From Syngnathus acus (taxonomy: Eukaryota; Chordata; Actinopteri; Syngnathiformes; Syngnathidae), in the NCBI RefSeq assembly GCF_901709675.1, contig NC_051090.1, positions 11,883,842 through 11,947,841 of the forward strand: a DNA stretch of 64,000 nucleotides, in the 5' to 3' direction. The notes beneath the pieces were generated by a model, which was not told the origin of the DNA, made no database searches, and was given only the letters and a program-made list of their open reading frames with translations. This document shows positions 54,089-64,000 of the stretch, in pieces. Made by a program: the position numbers and the translations under genes. Numbering within the stretch: the first letter of the stretch is position 1; every line of letters starts with the position of its first letter.

Positions 54089-55026
54089 CAGCGGTGGCCA
54101 ACCCGCGGCTCGCGAGCCGCATGCGGCTCTTTGGCTAGTTTCATGCGGCTCTTTTACGTTCATATCAACATTTGTGTTTATTTTTCGTGCGTATTTGCTT
54201 CGCTTGAGTTCAATATGGTATTTTGGTCAAACGCGCATGCGCGTGAGGTGAAATCCCGCAAAGGAGGAGGGACAAACAGAGCGATTGGTTTTGCCCGCTT
54301 TTTTTATGAATGGCGACTGTGACTACGGGGGCCCATTAGGTCCAGAAAGGCTGACAAGACGCTTGCCAAAATGGCAAGGAAAAAATGCACAGCTAAACGA
54401 ATATATGACGATGAACACAGGACGTTTTTAACAGAGTTAAAGTTGTTTTTTGTTGAACGCTATGGCAAGCCATTCTGCCTGATATGTCGGACGTCATTGG
54501 CGCATTTAAAAGCTTCAAATGGTCAGCGCCACTTCAGCTCACTTCATGCCAATATCGATAAGGACTTTGCAAAAGGGACTGAATTTCGCAAGCACAAGTT
54601 TGGAGACTTTGAAAAGTCAGGCAGAAAAATAGGTACAGTTTTTCAAAAAAATTACGAAGCACTCAGAGACTGTCACACTTGCATTGTTTCAACTGGCTTG
54701 GAACATTGCACGGGCTAAAAAGCCATACAATGAAGTGGAGTTCGTTAAAATATGCCTCAGTGACTTTATTGAAATCTTGTCTCCTGAAAACGACGAACTC
54801 AAACGAATGGTCTGTCCCGCCACACATAGTAAGTGAAAAAACTTATGTTTTTGTTTGTGGAATTTGTTGAACTGAGAGTTTGTCTGTGTGAGACAATGCA
54901 CACAATGTTCATAGTTGAAAATGTGGTCTTTGGTCTGTGGTTTTAGTACTGTAGGAGTCAATTTGTCATTATCATGTTGGTGCGTGACATAATAATGTCA
55001 CACAATAAATTTGGCTGAGCAGAGGG

Positions 55027-55057
<31 letters not shown>

Positions 55058-55169
55058 TGTGTGTGTGGGGGGGGGGGGTGTTCATGTGTGCTCATGTGTA
55101 TGATGTGGCTCTTTGCGATGACACAGTAAAAAATGTGGCTCTTAGTCTCTGACTGGTTGGCCACCCCTG
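54089..55169 (+). mobile_element. Non-autonomous hAT (GTF2IRD2-like), copy 1
   Basis: 1081 bp, ends CAGCGGTGGCCAACC and GGTTGGCCACCCCTG. Target duplication CTCTGTGC/CTCTATGC (54081-54088, 55170-55177; 7/8). It is inserted in a LINE. Includes a GT tract (55027-55078) and a transposase N-terminus. Confidence 0.92.
54371..54718 (+). pseudogene. hAT transposase N-terminal fragment, copy 1
   Basis: Reads MARKKCTAKRIYDDEHRTFL, KPFCLICRTSLAHLKASNGQ, RHFSSLHANIDKDF: a BED-like C-x2-C...H-x4-H finger as in GTF2IRD2/Charlie-type hAT transposases. The frame then shifts: ETVTLALFQLAWNIARAKKP, YNEVEFVKICLSDFIEILSP (about 54666-54815) continues the protein in another frame. The DDE catalytic domain is missing. 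Confidence 0.8.
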
Positions 55170-55177
55170 CTCTATGC

Positions 55178-55262
55178 TGTGGTCTGCTGGAGAGGGGGCA
55201 GTACGGACCAGGACAGAGGGAGACTGAATAAAATGGTCAGGAGAGCGAGCTGATTTATAACA
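55178..55262 (+). mobile_element. Rex1/L2-like LINE, right part after hAT insertion
   Basis: GTGGTCTGCTGGAGAGGGGG, ACTGAATAAAATGGTCAGG encode VCWRGGS... RLNKMVRRAS-like residues. This is the expected continuation of the LINE frame interrupted at 54088. Confidence 0.6.
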
Positions 55263-55689
55263 ATTCATACGCAAAATCAACAATGTACTGCAAACTCTTT
55301 ATTTAGGAAATTACAAGAGTATTGTAGTATACAAAGTGCTTATTTTAACACTGAACTTTATCAAATTCCTATATTTTTTTCTCATATAAGTAAAGAAAAA
55401 TGAATATTCTTTCTGTTTTTGTAATACCATTAACTTTAAAGTGCATTACTGAACTATTTATTTACAATAATTTTAATTGTCCGTTGAGCCATCTTTTCTT
55501 TGGAATCCAAAGTGCTTCCAAACGAATGACTTGAAGCCCAAAGGGGAGCGAATTTCCTCGTCTTCTTGGACACTAGCCATAGCACCAGCCCAGGAGCCGC
55601 GTAGTTGGCGGCTCCCCTTTCACGTGCCTGCTCTGCTCACAACACAACACGCCGCGTACTGCTCCCGGAAAGAGGAAGCAAGCAACAAT

Positions 55690-55838
55690 GAACTGGATTT
55701 CAAAATAAAGTCGCGTCGAATGTCCGAGGTCAAACACGGCGATATAAATCGATGTTTACGTTTAGCATCGATGCCAATAAATCGTAGAGCATTATATCGA
55801 TTAATCGATGTGTATCGATGAATCGTTACACCCCTAGT
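55690..55838. mobile_element. hAT terminal fragment with ATCGAT subterminal motifs
   Basis: Ends CATCGATGAATCGTTACACC then CCTAG, and is full of ATCGAT/ATCGATT motifs. The inverse, TAGGGGTGTAACGATTCATC, is a familiar hAT end in fish. Only one end is recognisable. Confidence 0.5.
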
Positions 55839-55960
55839 TAGCACGTTTTGTCTGATAGTGTCTCTTTAGGTTGAAATCCTTAAACAAGACAACCGTCTTT
55901 TTACAAATTAGACACACAATTGCCTTGATTTTCAGTGAAGAAGTATTGTAATTACCATAT
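55835..55960 (-). pseudogene. BED-finger remnant of another hAT family
   Basis: On the minus strand KAIVCLICKKTVVLFKDFNL then KRHYQTK is readable from about 55935 to 55850. This is the C-x2-C...H finger of SCAND3/GTF2IRD2-like hAT transposases. It is short and isolated. Confidence 0.6.
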
Positions 55961-56199
55961 ATCTTGAAAGCGACGGCCCTCAATGTCAACTTTCCTCGTT
56001 TGATTTGCAGTCGCCATCGCAGAAATGAGTGGAGAGGGGTGGTGCTGCCACCCTTTGGTAATAGGAGGAATTACAGTTTCGAGTTTCATGATTTTTTTTA
56101 TTCAGTTTGACATTGCAGGCGGGCCATAAATAAAAGACCGAAGCTGCGGGCCATATGAAATCTGACCGGGGGCCGGATTGGGCCCGCGGGCTGGACTAT

Positions 56200-56340
56200 G
56201 GACATGGTGGTGATGTAGGGGTACACTTGCTTGTCTTGTGTGCCGACAACGTGAGTGCGATTCCCATTTATGACGGTGTGAATGTGTGTGAGTGACGGTG
56301 TGAATGTGTGTGTGAGTGACCAAAAAATAAATAAAAAATG
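56200..56340 (+). mobile_element. tRNA-type SINE head fragment
   Basis: GCTTGTCTTGTGTGCCGACAAC, then GTGCGATTCCCATTTATGACG, resembles a tRNA-derived SINE head, with an AAATAAATA tail. Paralogue of 31440-31560. Confidence 0.5.
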
Positions 56341-56707
56341 GCGAGGAAGCCGTCGCCGCCATTCTGAAGGTCACGCACGTGCTCTCACTCGCACCATCCG
56401 GCAAACGTGATTCACACTTTGACGTGTTTTACGACCCCGCAGCGCGTCGGAGGTCACGTCTTGCTGGAGGTCGGCCGACCCGCCGCCGCTTCCCGCAAAC
56501 ACGCGTACGTTAGTGATGTGCATTCCAGTTCTTTTAGGTGAACTGAATCTTTAGAATAATCACTCAAAAGATTCGTTCAACGAATCGTCCCCCCCACGCA
56601 CACACACACACACTGATCCGTTTTTGTTTTATTTTTTTTATTTTTATTTTTTTACACAACATCCCGTGGAAACAACCCATACACATCAAACAATACAACC
56701 AGAACTC

Positions 56708-56995
56708 CAGTGGCGTAGCCAAGAATTTTTCCAGTAGGGCGCGCGCCCACAGGAAAAAAAATCGAACATCACCCACGCCGTTCGCTGATCGCTAAAACAA
56801 CATCCGGGTCCGGGAGGCAAACGGTGAATGGATAACATCGCGCACATAGAATAGCGCAAGCACATTCGCGCAAGACCGAAAGAAAAAAACGGCATGAAAA
56901 TGAAGAATCGAAAAAGCTCGATTTTTTTCAACCGAGGCGCAGGGAGTCCTAACCGGGGCGCCGCCCCGGCTCGCCCCGGCTTGGCTACGCCACTG
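56708..56995 (-). mobile_element. hAT MITE CAGTGGCGTAGC, copy 2
   Basis: 288 bp with perfect 8-bp target duplication CAGAACTC (56700-56707, 56996-57003). Inverted relative to, and almost identical with, 36148-36436. A poly-C run of about 24 bases follows at 57003. Confidence 0.93.
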
Positions 56996-57084
56996 CAGAA
57001 CTCCCCCCCCCCCCCCCCCCCCCCCAAAATTATTATTATTATATAATAATAATTGGCTCAGGTAATTAATTAATTTCTTTCTAT

Positions 57085-57545
57085 GATACAACACCTACAC
57101 ACTGATCCGTTGGCAACAGTCTCTCACCCGGTCGTGAACGGGATGTTGCGTCACTGATTCGTAAAGTCCCGCCTCCATCTATCACTCGCTGCTGAATGGT
57201 CGTTCGCGAAGATTAACGAATGAGTGACAGACAGCATTGCCACTATGCCATTGCCAGCCGACACACGTTATGCCGACACTGATGTTTTAATTTTGTATTT
57301 GTTGGCTTGTAGTTGATGGTGTTATTATATCGAATGTGTTTGTGTTTGAATAAAAGGTTGAATAAAAACGTTATGCCGACATTTGTTAATTTTGGGGACA
57401 CCAACTCAGAACGTAAAACACATATCCATATTGTCTTATAAAGCAGTTAAACCAAATGTCTGATTTTTATGTTTTGATTGGCGAATATAAAAACAAGGAA
57501 TAAAACACCAGACAAGTTTTAACATAAATGTTTATTAAAGTAATA
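57085..57545. repeat. GATTCGTT/GAACGGGA repeat unit, copy A
   Basis: ACGTTATGCCGACA, TTTAATTTTGTATTTGTTGG and TATGTTTTGATTGGCGAAT recur at 60640-60920 in the same order. The left part shares CTGATCCGTT and GAACGGGA motifs with 60440-60620 and 63150-63330. Unclassified. Confidence 0.6.
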
Positions 57546-57578
57546 ATAATAATAATAATATAATAATAAAAGTACATC

Positions 57579-58286
57579 TTGAAGAGAGAGCAACAGCAAT
57601 TTGCTGACGACACCACTCTTATCGGACTGATCCAGGACGGTGATGAGACTGCGTACAGACAGGAGGTGGAGCGGCTGGTTCACTGGTGCAGCCAAAACCA
57701 CCTGGAGCTGAACCCGCTCAAGACCGTGGAGATGACAGTGGACTTCAGGCGAGACCCTTCACCACCTTTACCCCTCACTATCCGCAGTAATACTATTCTC
57801 TCCACAGACACCTTCAAGTTCCTGGGAACCACAATCTCTCGGGACCTGAAATGGACCGGCCACATAGACTCTGTCCGGAAGAAGGCCCAGCAGAGGCTGT
57901 ATTTCCTGAGACAGCTCAAGAAGTTCAACCTGCCGCGAGAGCTTCTGAAGACCTTCTACACTGCCATCATCCAGTCTGTCCTCTGCACCTCCATCACTGT
58001 CTGGTTTGGATCGGCCTCCAAACAAGTCAAGCACAGACTGCAACGGACAATCAGGACTGCAGAAAAGATAATTGGAATCAACCTCCCATCTATCCAAGAC
58101 TTGTACCTCTCCAGGACCAGGAAACGTGCAAGGAACATCTCTACAGACCCTTCTCACCCAGGTTGCAGTCTGTTTGAACTACTCCCCTCCGGACGGCGTT
58201 ATAGAGCTCGATACGCCAAAACCAGCAGACACAGAGACAGCTTCTTCCCCCAGGCTGTTGCTCTGATGAACTCACATCACTCTTAG
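57579..58286 (+). mobile_element. Rex1/L2-like LINE, open RT C-terminal frame
   Basis: An intact frame of 235 residues begins at the catalytic block (FADDTTLIGLIQDGDETA) and runs through LELNPLKTVEMTVDFRRD, FLGTTISRDLKW, AQQRLYFLRQLKKF to SLFELLPSGRRYRA. The 3' UTR extends to about 58650 and ends AAAACTCTTGAATCTTGAAT. The 5' part is missing, so it cannot be autonomous. It is the best preserved of the Rex1/L2-like copies here. Confidence 0.85.
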
Positions 58287-58792
58287 AGTCTCAGAGTCAT
58301 TACTGTGCAATAACATCCTGCTCTCCACACCTTTTTTGAATTTGTCTACACTGTTTGTACTATGTGTCCTCTCTGCATCCATTGCAGCCTGGTCATCCTG
58401 GATAAGGGACCTTCCCATCTGTGGTCTCTTCTCAAGGTTTCTCAGTTCCCCTAGCTGGAGTTTTGAGTTCTTCCTTGCCCTCTTGGGAGTTTAAGATCAG
58501 GGGATGTTTGAGAATATTTGCCATTTTTCACATGTCCTGAGTGTTGTTAGTCACCTAAATGTTGAACAGAGGCTGTGATTTACCGAAGTCAAATTCCTTG
58601 TTTGGCACGGTCAAACATGGCGAATAAAAACTCTTGAATCTTGAATTTGTACGTGTTCTGTTAGGTTAAACAATCTCATGTACGTTTAGAAGCTCATATC
58701 TGTACAATTCTCTTTATTAGTTTATATAGACATAACTGCTCAATCAGAACATGAATACAACACACATAACTGTATGGACACATACACATAGG

Positions 58793-58898
<106 letters not shown>

Positions 58899-58899
58899 G

Positions 58900-59135
58900 G
58901 GGTGACGCCCCCCACACTCGGGTATCAAATGGTCATGTGACAAGTTCCCGCCTTTCCGGGCAGTATAAAAGAAGCTGACCTGGAGTAGGAAGCTGTTGTT
59001 TCTCATCTGCTGCCTTGCCTCGTGCATTGGCCGCCATTAAACAACCCAAGATCTTGCCAATAAAGAACCAACTCTATTCTCCACATCTTTGTTGTTCCTG
59101 CCTCAACATCGGACATCCCGCACAACACGCAACAA
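58900..59135 (+). repeat. Possible LTR fragment with TATA and poly-A signals
   Basis: GGGCAGTATAAAAGAAGC (TATA at about 58963) is followed 70-80 bases later by CAATAAAGAACC and then CATCCCGCACAACACGCAACA. The U3-TATA-R-AATAAA-U5 plan suggests a solo LTR. No partner or target duplication was identified. Confidence 0.4.
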
Positions 59136-59207
59136 CCTCAAACCACCAATCTAATGTGAAACTGCAGTTGATATATTGGATAACAATATTTAGGCATATA
59201 TATAGTA

Positions 59208-59352
59208 CAGGAGTGGCCAACCAGTCAGAGACTAAGAGCCACATTTTTTACTGTGTCATCGCAAAGAGCCACATCATACACATAAGCACACATGAACACC
59301 CCCCCCACACACACACGCACACAAACACGCACGCGCACGCACGCGCACACGC

Positions 59353-59408
<56 letters not shown>

Positions 59409-60344
59409 CTCTGCTCAGCCAAATTTATTGTGTGACATTATTATGTCACGCACCAACATGATAATGACAAATTGACTCCTACAGTACTAAAACCACAGAC
59501 CAAAGACCACATTTTCAACAATGAACATTGTGTGCATTGTCTCACACAGACAAACTCTCAGTTCAACAAATTCCACAAACAAAAACATAAGTTTTTTCAC
59601 TTACTATGTGTGGCGGGACAGACCATTCGTTTGAGTTCGTCGTTTTCAGGAGACAAGATTTCAATAACGTCACTGAGGCATATTTTAACGAACTCCACTT
59701 CATTGTATGGCTTTTTAGCCCGTGCAATGTTCCAAGCCAGTTGAAACAATGCAAGTGTGACAGTCTCTGAGTGCTTCGTAATTTTTTTGAAAAACTGTAC
59801 CTATTTTTCTGCCTGACTTTTCAAAGTCTCCAAACTTGTGCTTGCGAAATTCAGTCCCTTTTGCAAAGTCCTTATCGATATTGGCATGAAGTGAGCTGAA
59901 GTGGCGCTGACCATTGGAAGCTTTTAAATGCGCCGATGACGTCCGACATATCAGGCAGAATGGCTTGCCATAGCGTTCAACAAAAAACAACTTTAACTCT
60001 GTTAAAAACGTCCTGTGTTCATCGTCATATATTCGTTTAGCTGTGCATTTTTTCCTTGCCATTTTGGCAAGCGTCTTGTCAGCTTTTCTGGACCTAATGG
60101 GCCCCCGTAGTCACAGTCGCCATTCATAAAAAAAGCGGGCAAAACCAATCGCTCTGTTTGTCCCTCCTCCTTTGCGGGATTTCACCTCACGCGCATGCGC
60201 GTTTGACCAAAATACCATATTGAACTCAAGCGAAGCAAATACGCACGAAAAATAAACACAAATGTTGATATGAACGTAAAAGAGCCGCATGAAACTAGCC
60301 AAAGAGCCGCATGCGGCTCGCGAGCCGCGGGTTGGCCACCACTG
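59208..60344 (-). mobile_element. Non-autonomous hAT (GTF2IRD2-like), copy 2
   Basis: 1137 bp, inverted relative to 54089-55169 and about as similar as sister insertions. Perfect 8-bp target duplication ATATAGTA (59200-59207, 60345-60352). It includes a (CA)n tract at 59310-59405. The same sequence without the insertion occurs at 63010-63090. Confidence 0.94.
59715..60062 (-). pseudogene. hAT transposase N-terminal fragment, copy 2
   Basis: Identical in plan to 54371-54718 (MARKKCTAKRIYDD, KPFCLICRTSSAHLKASN), with one visible substitution (Leu to Ser) and the same downstream frameshift and loss of the catalytic domain. Confidence 0.8.
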
Positions 60345-60352
60345 ATATAGTA

Positions 60353-60920
60353 TATGCATACACGTTATTTAAAACCTACTATAAGTAAATCGTAAATCTA
60401 CATTCTGGCTTACATAGTTCACGCCAGGAGACGCAATACGTTCACTGACTGATCCGTTGATGCACGGGAAGGCAGTTCACTCATTGACTGGTTCGCGAAG
60501 GAGAAAGTCAGGATTCGTTCCCTCACTGATCCGTTCTCACGATGAACTGAAAATGCGAATCACTCACTCACTGATTCGTTCACTCACAGATTCGTTCGTT
60601 GGTGAACGGGAAATGCAATTCACAACTCATTCGTGAACACACGTTATGCCGACATTGATGTTTTAATTTTGTATTTGTTGGCTTGTAGTTGATGGTGTTA
60701 ATATACCGAATGTGTTTGTATTTGAATAAAAGGTTGAAAAAAAACCCGTTATGCCGACATTTGTTGTTTTGGGGGGGTACCAACTCATATAACAACCTAA
60801 AACACATATGCATATTGTCATATAAAGTAGTTAACCAAATGTCAGATTTGTATGTTTTGATTGGCGAATATAAAAACAAGGAATAAAACACCAGACAAGT
60901 TATAATATAAATGTTTATTA
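60353..60920. repeat. GATTCGTT/GAACGGGA repeat unit, copy B
   Basis: Left part (TATGCATACACGTTATTT, CATAGTTCACGCCAGGAGAC) matches 63070-63330; right part (ACGTTATGCCGACA onwards) matches 57240-57520. Together the three places appear to be pieces of one larger unclassified repeat. Confidence 0.65.
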
Positions 60921-60945
60921 AAATAATAATAATAATAATAAGAAC

Positions 60946-60976
<31 letters not shown>
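60921..60976. repeat. (TAA)n microsatellite
   Basis: AATAATAAT repeat at the 5' junction of the RTE-like LINE. Similar (TAATAA)n occurs at the matching position 57541-57567. Confidence 0.85.
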
Positions 60977-60979
<3 letters not shown>

Positions 60980-62905
60980 GGTCGCTGGTGCCTGTCGTGG
61001 CGGCAATCCCCGAACCCGCTGGTGGACACCGGCGGTAAGGGATGCCGTCAAGCTGAAGAAGGAGTCCTATCGGGCCGTTTTGGCCTGCGGGACTCCGGAG
61101 GCAGCTGACCGGATGGTCAAGCGGAACGCGGCTTCGGCGGTTACTGAGGCAAACAGTAACCGTAAGTTTGGCGAGGCCATGGAGAATGACTTCTGGACGG
61201 CTTCGAGGAAATTCTGGTCCACCATCCGGCGTCTCAGGAGGGGGAAGCAGTGCAACGTCAACACTGTTTACAGTGGGGATGGCGTGCTGCTGACCTCGAC
61301 TCGGGACGTCGTGAGTCGGTGGGGAGAATACTTCGAAGACCTCCTCAATTCCACCTACACGCCTTCCATTGTGGAAGCAGGGCCTGGAGACTCTGAGGCA
61401 GACTCTCCAATCTCTGGGGTCGAAGTCACTGAGGTAGTTAAAAAACTCCTCGGTGGCAAGGCCCCGGGGGTGGATGAGATCCGCCCGGAGTTCTTAAAGG
61501 CTCTGGATGTTGTGGGGCTGTCGCTGACACGCCTCTACAACATTGCATGGACATCGGGGACAGTGCCTCTGGATTGGCAGACTGGGGTGGTGGTTCCCCT
61601 CTTTAAGAAGGGGGACCGGAGGGTGTGTTCCAATTACAGGGGAATCACACTCCTCAGCTTCCCTGGTAAGGTCTATTCAGGAGTGCTGGAGAGGAGGGTC
61701 CGTCGGGAGGTCGAACCTCGGATTCAGGAGGAGCAGTGTGGCTTTCGTCCTGGCCGTGGAACAGTGGACCAGCTCGACACCCTCGGCAGGATCCTCGAGG
61801 GTGCATGGGAGTTCGCCCAACCAGTCCACGTGTTTTGTGGACGTGGAGAAGGCGTTCGACCGTGTCCCTCGGGAGGTTCTGTGGAGGGTGCTTCGGGAGT
61901 ACGGGGTGCCGATAAGGGGAGTTCGGTCCTTGTATCAACGATGCCAGAGTTTGGTCCGCATTTCCGGCAGTAAGTCGGATTCGTTCCCAGTGAGGGTTGG
62001 ACTCCGCCAAGGCTGCCCTTTGTCACCGATTCTGTTCATAATATTTATGGACAGAATTTCTAGGCGCAGCCGAGGCGTTGAGGTGGTCCGATTTGGGGAC
62101 CTCAGCATCGCGTCTCTGCTTTTTGCAGACGACGCGGTGCTGTTGGCTTCTTCAGGCCGTGATCTCCAGCTCTCACTGGAGCGGTTCGCAACCGAGTGTG
62201 AAGCGGTCGGGATGAGGGTCAGCACCTCCAAATCCGAGTCCATGATCCTCGGTCGGAAAAGGGTGGAATGCCCTCTCCGGATCGGGGATGAGATCCTGCC
62301 CCAAGTGGAGGAGTTCAAGTATCTTGGGGTCTTGTTCACGTGTGAGGGGAGGATGGAGCGCGAGATCGACAGGCGGATCGGTGCAGCGTCAGCAGACTCT
62401 GTACCCGTCCGTCGTGGTAAAGAGAGAGCTGAGCCAAAAGGCAAAGCTCTCAATTTACCGGTCGATTTACGCTCCTACCCTCACCTATACGAGCTATGGG
62501 TCGTGACCGAAAGAACGAGATCCCGGATACAAGCGGCCGAAATGAGTTTTCTCCGCAGGGTGTCCGGGCTCTCCCTTAGAGATAAGGTGAGAAGCTCGGT
62601 CATCCGGGAGAGACTCGGAATAGAGCCGCTGCTCCTCCACGTTGAGAGGAGCCAGATGAGGTGGCTCGGCCATCTCATCAGGATGCCTCCTGGACGCCTC
62701 CTTGGGGAGGTGTTCCGGGCATGTCCCACCGGTAGGAGACCCCGGGGACGACCCAGGACGCGCTGGAGAGACTGTGTCTCTCAGCTGGCCTGGGAACGCC
62801 TTGGGTTCCCCCGGGATGAGCTGGATGAAGTGGCTGGGGAGAGAGAAGTCTGGGAGTCCCTCCTAAAGCTGCTGCCCCGTGACCCGACCCCGGATAAGCG
62901 GAAGA
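60977..62905 (+). mobile_element. RTE-like LINE, 5'-truncated RT region
   Basis: Frame from 61080: [52 protein letters not shown] (RT motifs 1-2a). It shifts frame near 61825 into [40 protein letters not shown] and [16 protein letters not shown] (catalytic ADD), then [14 protein letters not shown] and [20 protein letters not shown]. Further frame changes occur near 62395 and 62495. The apurinic endonuclease part is missing. The clade (RTE/Rex3-like) is a judgement from motif style. Confidence 0.85.
61543..62905 (+). pseudogene. RTE-like reverse transcriptase fragment
   Basis: The long frame holds the RT palm ([24 protein letters not shown]), thumb and the C-terminal cysteine-poor region [20 protein letters not shown], followed by translation of the ATGG tail. 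It lacks a start of its own and an endonuclease domain. It is a dead copy. Confidence 0.75.
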
Positions 62906-62993
62906 AGATGGATGGATGGATGGATGGATGGATGGATGGATGGATGGATGGATGGATGGATGGATGGATGGATGGATGGATGGATGGATGGAT
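62906..62993. repeat. (ATGG)n tail of the RTE-like LINE
   Basis: About 88 bp of GATG repeat directly after GGATAAGCGGAAGAAG. The same GGATGGATG motif ends the SINEs at 17048 and 36521. Confidence 0.95.
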
Positions 62994-63330
62994 AATAAAA
63001 GTACATCTCAAACCAGCAATCTAATGTGAAACTGCAGTCGATATATTGGATAACAATATTTAGGTATATATATGCATACACGTTATTTAAAACCTAGTAT
63101 AAGTAAATCGTAAATCTACATTCTGGCTTACATAGTTCACGCTAGGAGACGCAACACGTTCACTGACTGATCCGTTGATGCACGGAAAGGCAGTTCACCC
63201 GATGACTCGTTCGCGAACGGGAAAGTCAGGATTCGTTCCCTCACTGATCCGTTCTCGCGATGAACTGGAAATGTGAATCACTCACTCACTGATTCGTTCA
63301 CTCACATTCGTTCATTGGTGAACGGGAAAT
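62994..63330. repeat. GATTCGTT/GAACGGGA repeat unit, copy C (hAT-empty)
   Basis: CAATCTAATGTGAAACTGCA to TAGGTATATATATGCATACA matches the flanks of the hAT at 59208-60344 joined together, without insertion. It continues with the GTTCACTGACTGATCCGTT region. Confidence 0.7.
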
Positions 63331-64000
63331 TGACCCCTTCCAGTTTGCGTACCGAGCCAAACGGTCCTCTGAGGATGCTATCTGCTCTGCCCTCCACTCG
63401 GCCCTCACCCACCTGGAGGGGAGGGACTCGTATGTGAGGTTGCTGTTTGTGGACTTCAGTTCTGCCTTCAACACCATTGTGCCACAGCGTCTCATCAGCA
63501 AACTTGACAAGCTGGGCCTCAGTACCTGCCTCTGCAACTGGCTACTGGACTTCCTCTGTCAGAGGCCACAGGTGGTACGTGTTGGCGACAAAATCTCCGC
63601 CAGCATCACGCTGAGCACAGGGGCCCCCCAAGGCTGCGTGCTCAGTCCACTGCTCTTCGCCCTCCTGACGCATGACTGCGCTGCCACCTGCAGCGGCAAC
63701 CGCATAGTGAAGTTTGCTGACGACACGACTCTGGTGGGTCTCATCACCAAGGGAGACGAGACTCAATACAGGCTGGAGGTTGACCTTCTGACCGCGTGGT
63801 GCAGGGACAACAACCTCCTGCTGAACGTCGACAAGACCAAGGAGATTGTTGTTGACTTCCGGAAGGGTCACGCCCAACACCTGCCGCTGACCATCGACGG
63901 TGCTGTGGTGGAGAGAGTGAGCAGCGCCAGGTTCCTGGGGGTGCACATCAGTGAGGATCTCTCCTGGTCCACCAACACCGCATCGCTGGCGAAGAAGGCC
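63331..64000 (+). mobile_element. Rex1/L2-like LINE, RT region, cut by window end
   Basis: Reads [38 protein letters not shown] (motif A), [20 protein letters not shown] (motif B), [20 protein letters not shown] (motif C), [13 protein letters not shown] and [14 protein letters not shown]. It is one continuous frame with no stop to the window end, from an abrupt 5' truncation at 63331. Possibly intact downstream. Confidence 0.85.

Overview
The window is nuclear DNA of a ray-finned fish, most likely a percomorph. It holds split genes with GT-AG introns, very many (CA/GT)n, (CCTT)n and (GATA)n microsatellites, and fish-type Rex1/L2-like and RTE-like LINEs, tRNA-derived SINEs and hAT relics. Three protein genes lie in the order NFIA (+), TM2D1 (-), PATJ (+). 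This is the same gene neighbourhood as on human chromosome 1p31, and it supports all three names independently of their protein matches. The exact species cannot be read from the sequence.

Layout. 1-550: 251-bp tandem satellite. 550-6000: nested mobile elements with no gene. 6001-6382: an inverted, spliceable-looking copy of the end of NFIA exon 9, intron 9 and exon 10. 7540-8205: CpG-rich NFIA promoter and first exon. 8179-25432: NFIA coding exons, very compact (about 17 kb). Intron 5 carries a complete non-autonomous LTR element with a 30/31-bp internal minisatellite. 25433-32500: NFIA 3' region and intergenic DNA with a solo LTR, MITEs and CA repeats. 32558-35059: TM2D1 in six exons on the minus strand. 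35988-37394: a 1.4-kb hAT element ending 24 bp before the first coding exon of PATJ. 37430-52440: PATJ (L27 plus PDZ1-7 and the first strand of PDZ8), with an in-frame TGA in PDZ7. 52440-64000: almost entirely mobile elements (Rex1/L2-like LINEs, an RTE-like LINE, a pair of inverted hAT copies, an LTR-like fragment).

Function. NFIA is a transcription factor that binds TTGGC palindromes in glial, kidney and blood development. TM2D1 is a small two-pass membrane protein with a secretory signal. PATJ is the multi-PDZ scaffold of the Crumbs/PALS1 polarity complex. They are neighbours by conserved synteny, not an operon or pathway. The points most worth a second look are the inverted NFIA exon copy upstream of its own promoter, the broken 3' part of PATJ, the splice acceptors that consist of microsatellite or abut a transposon, and the minisatellite-bearing LTR element.
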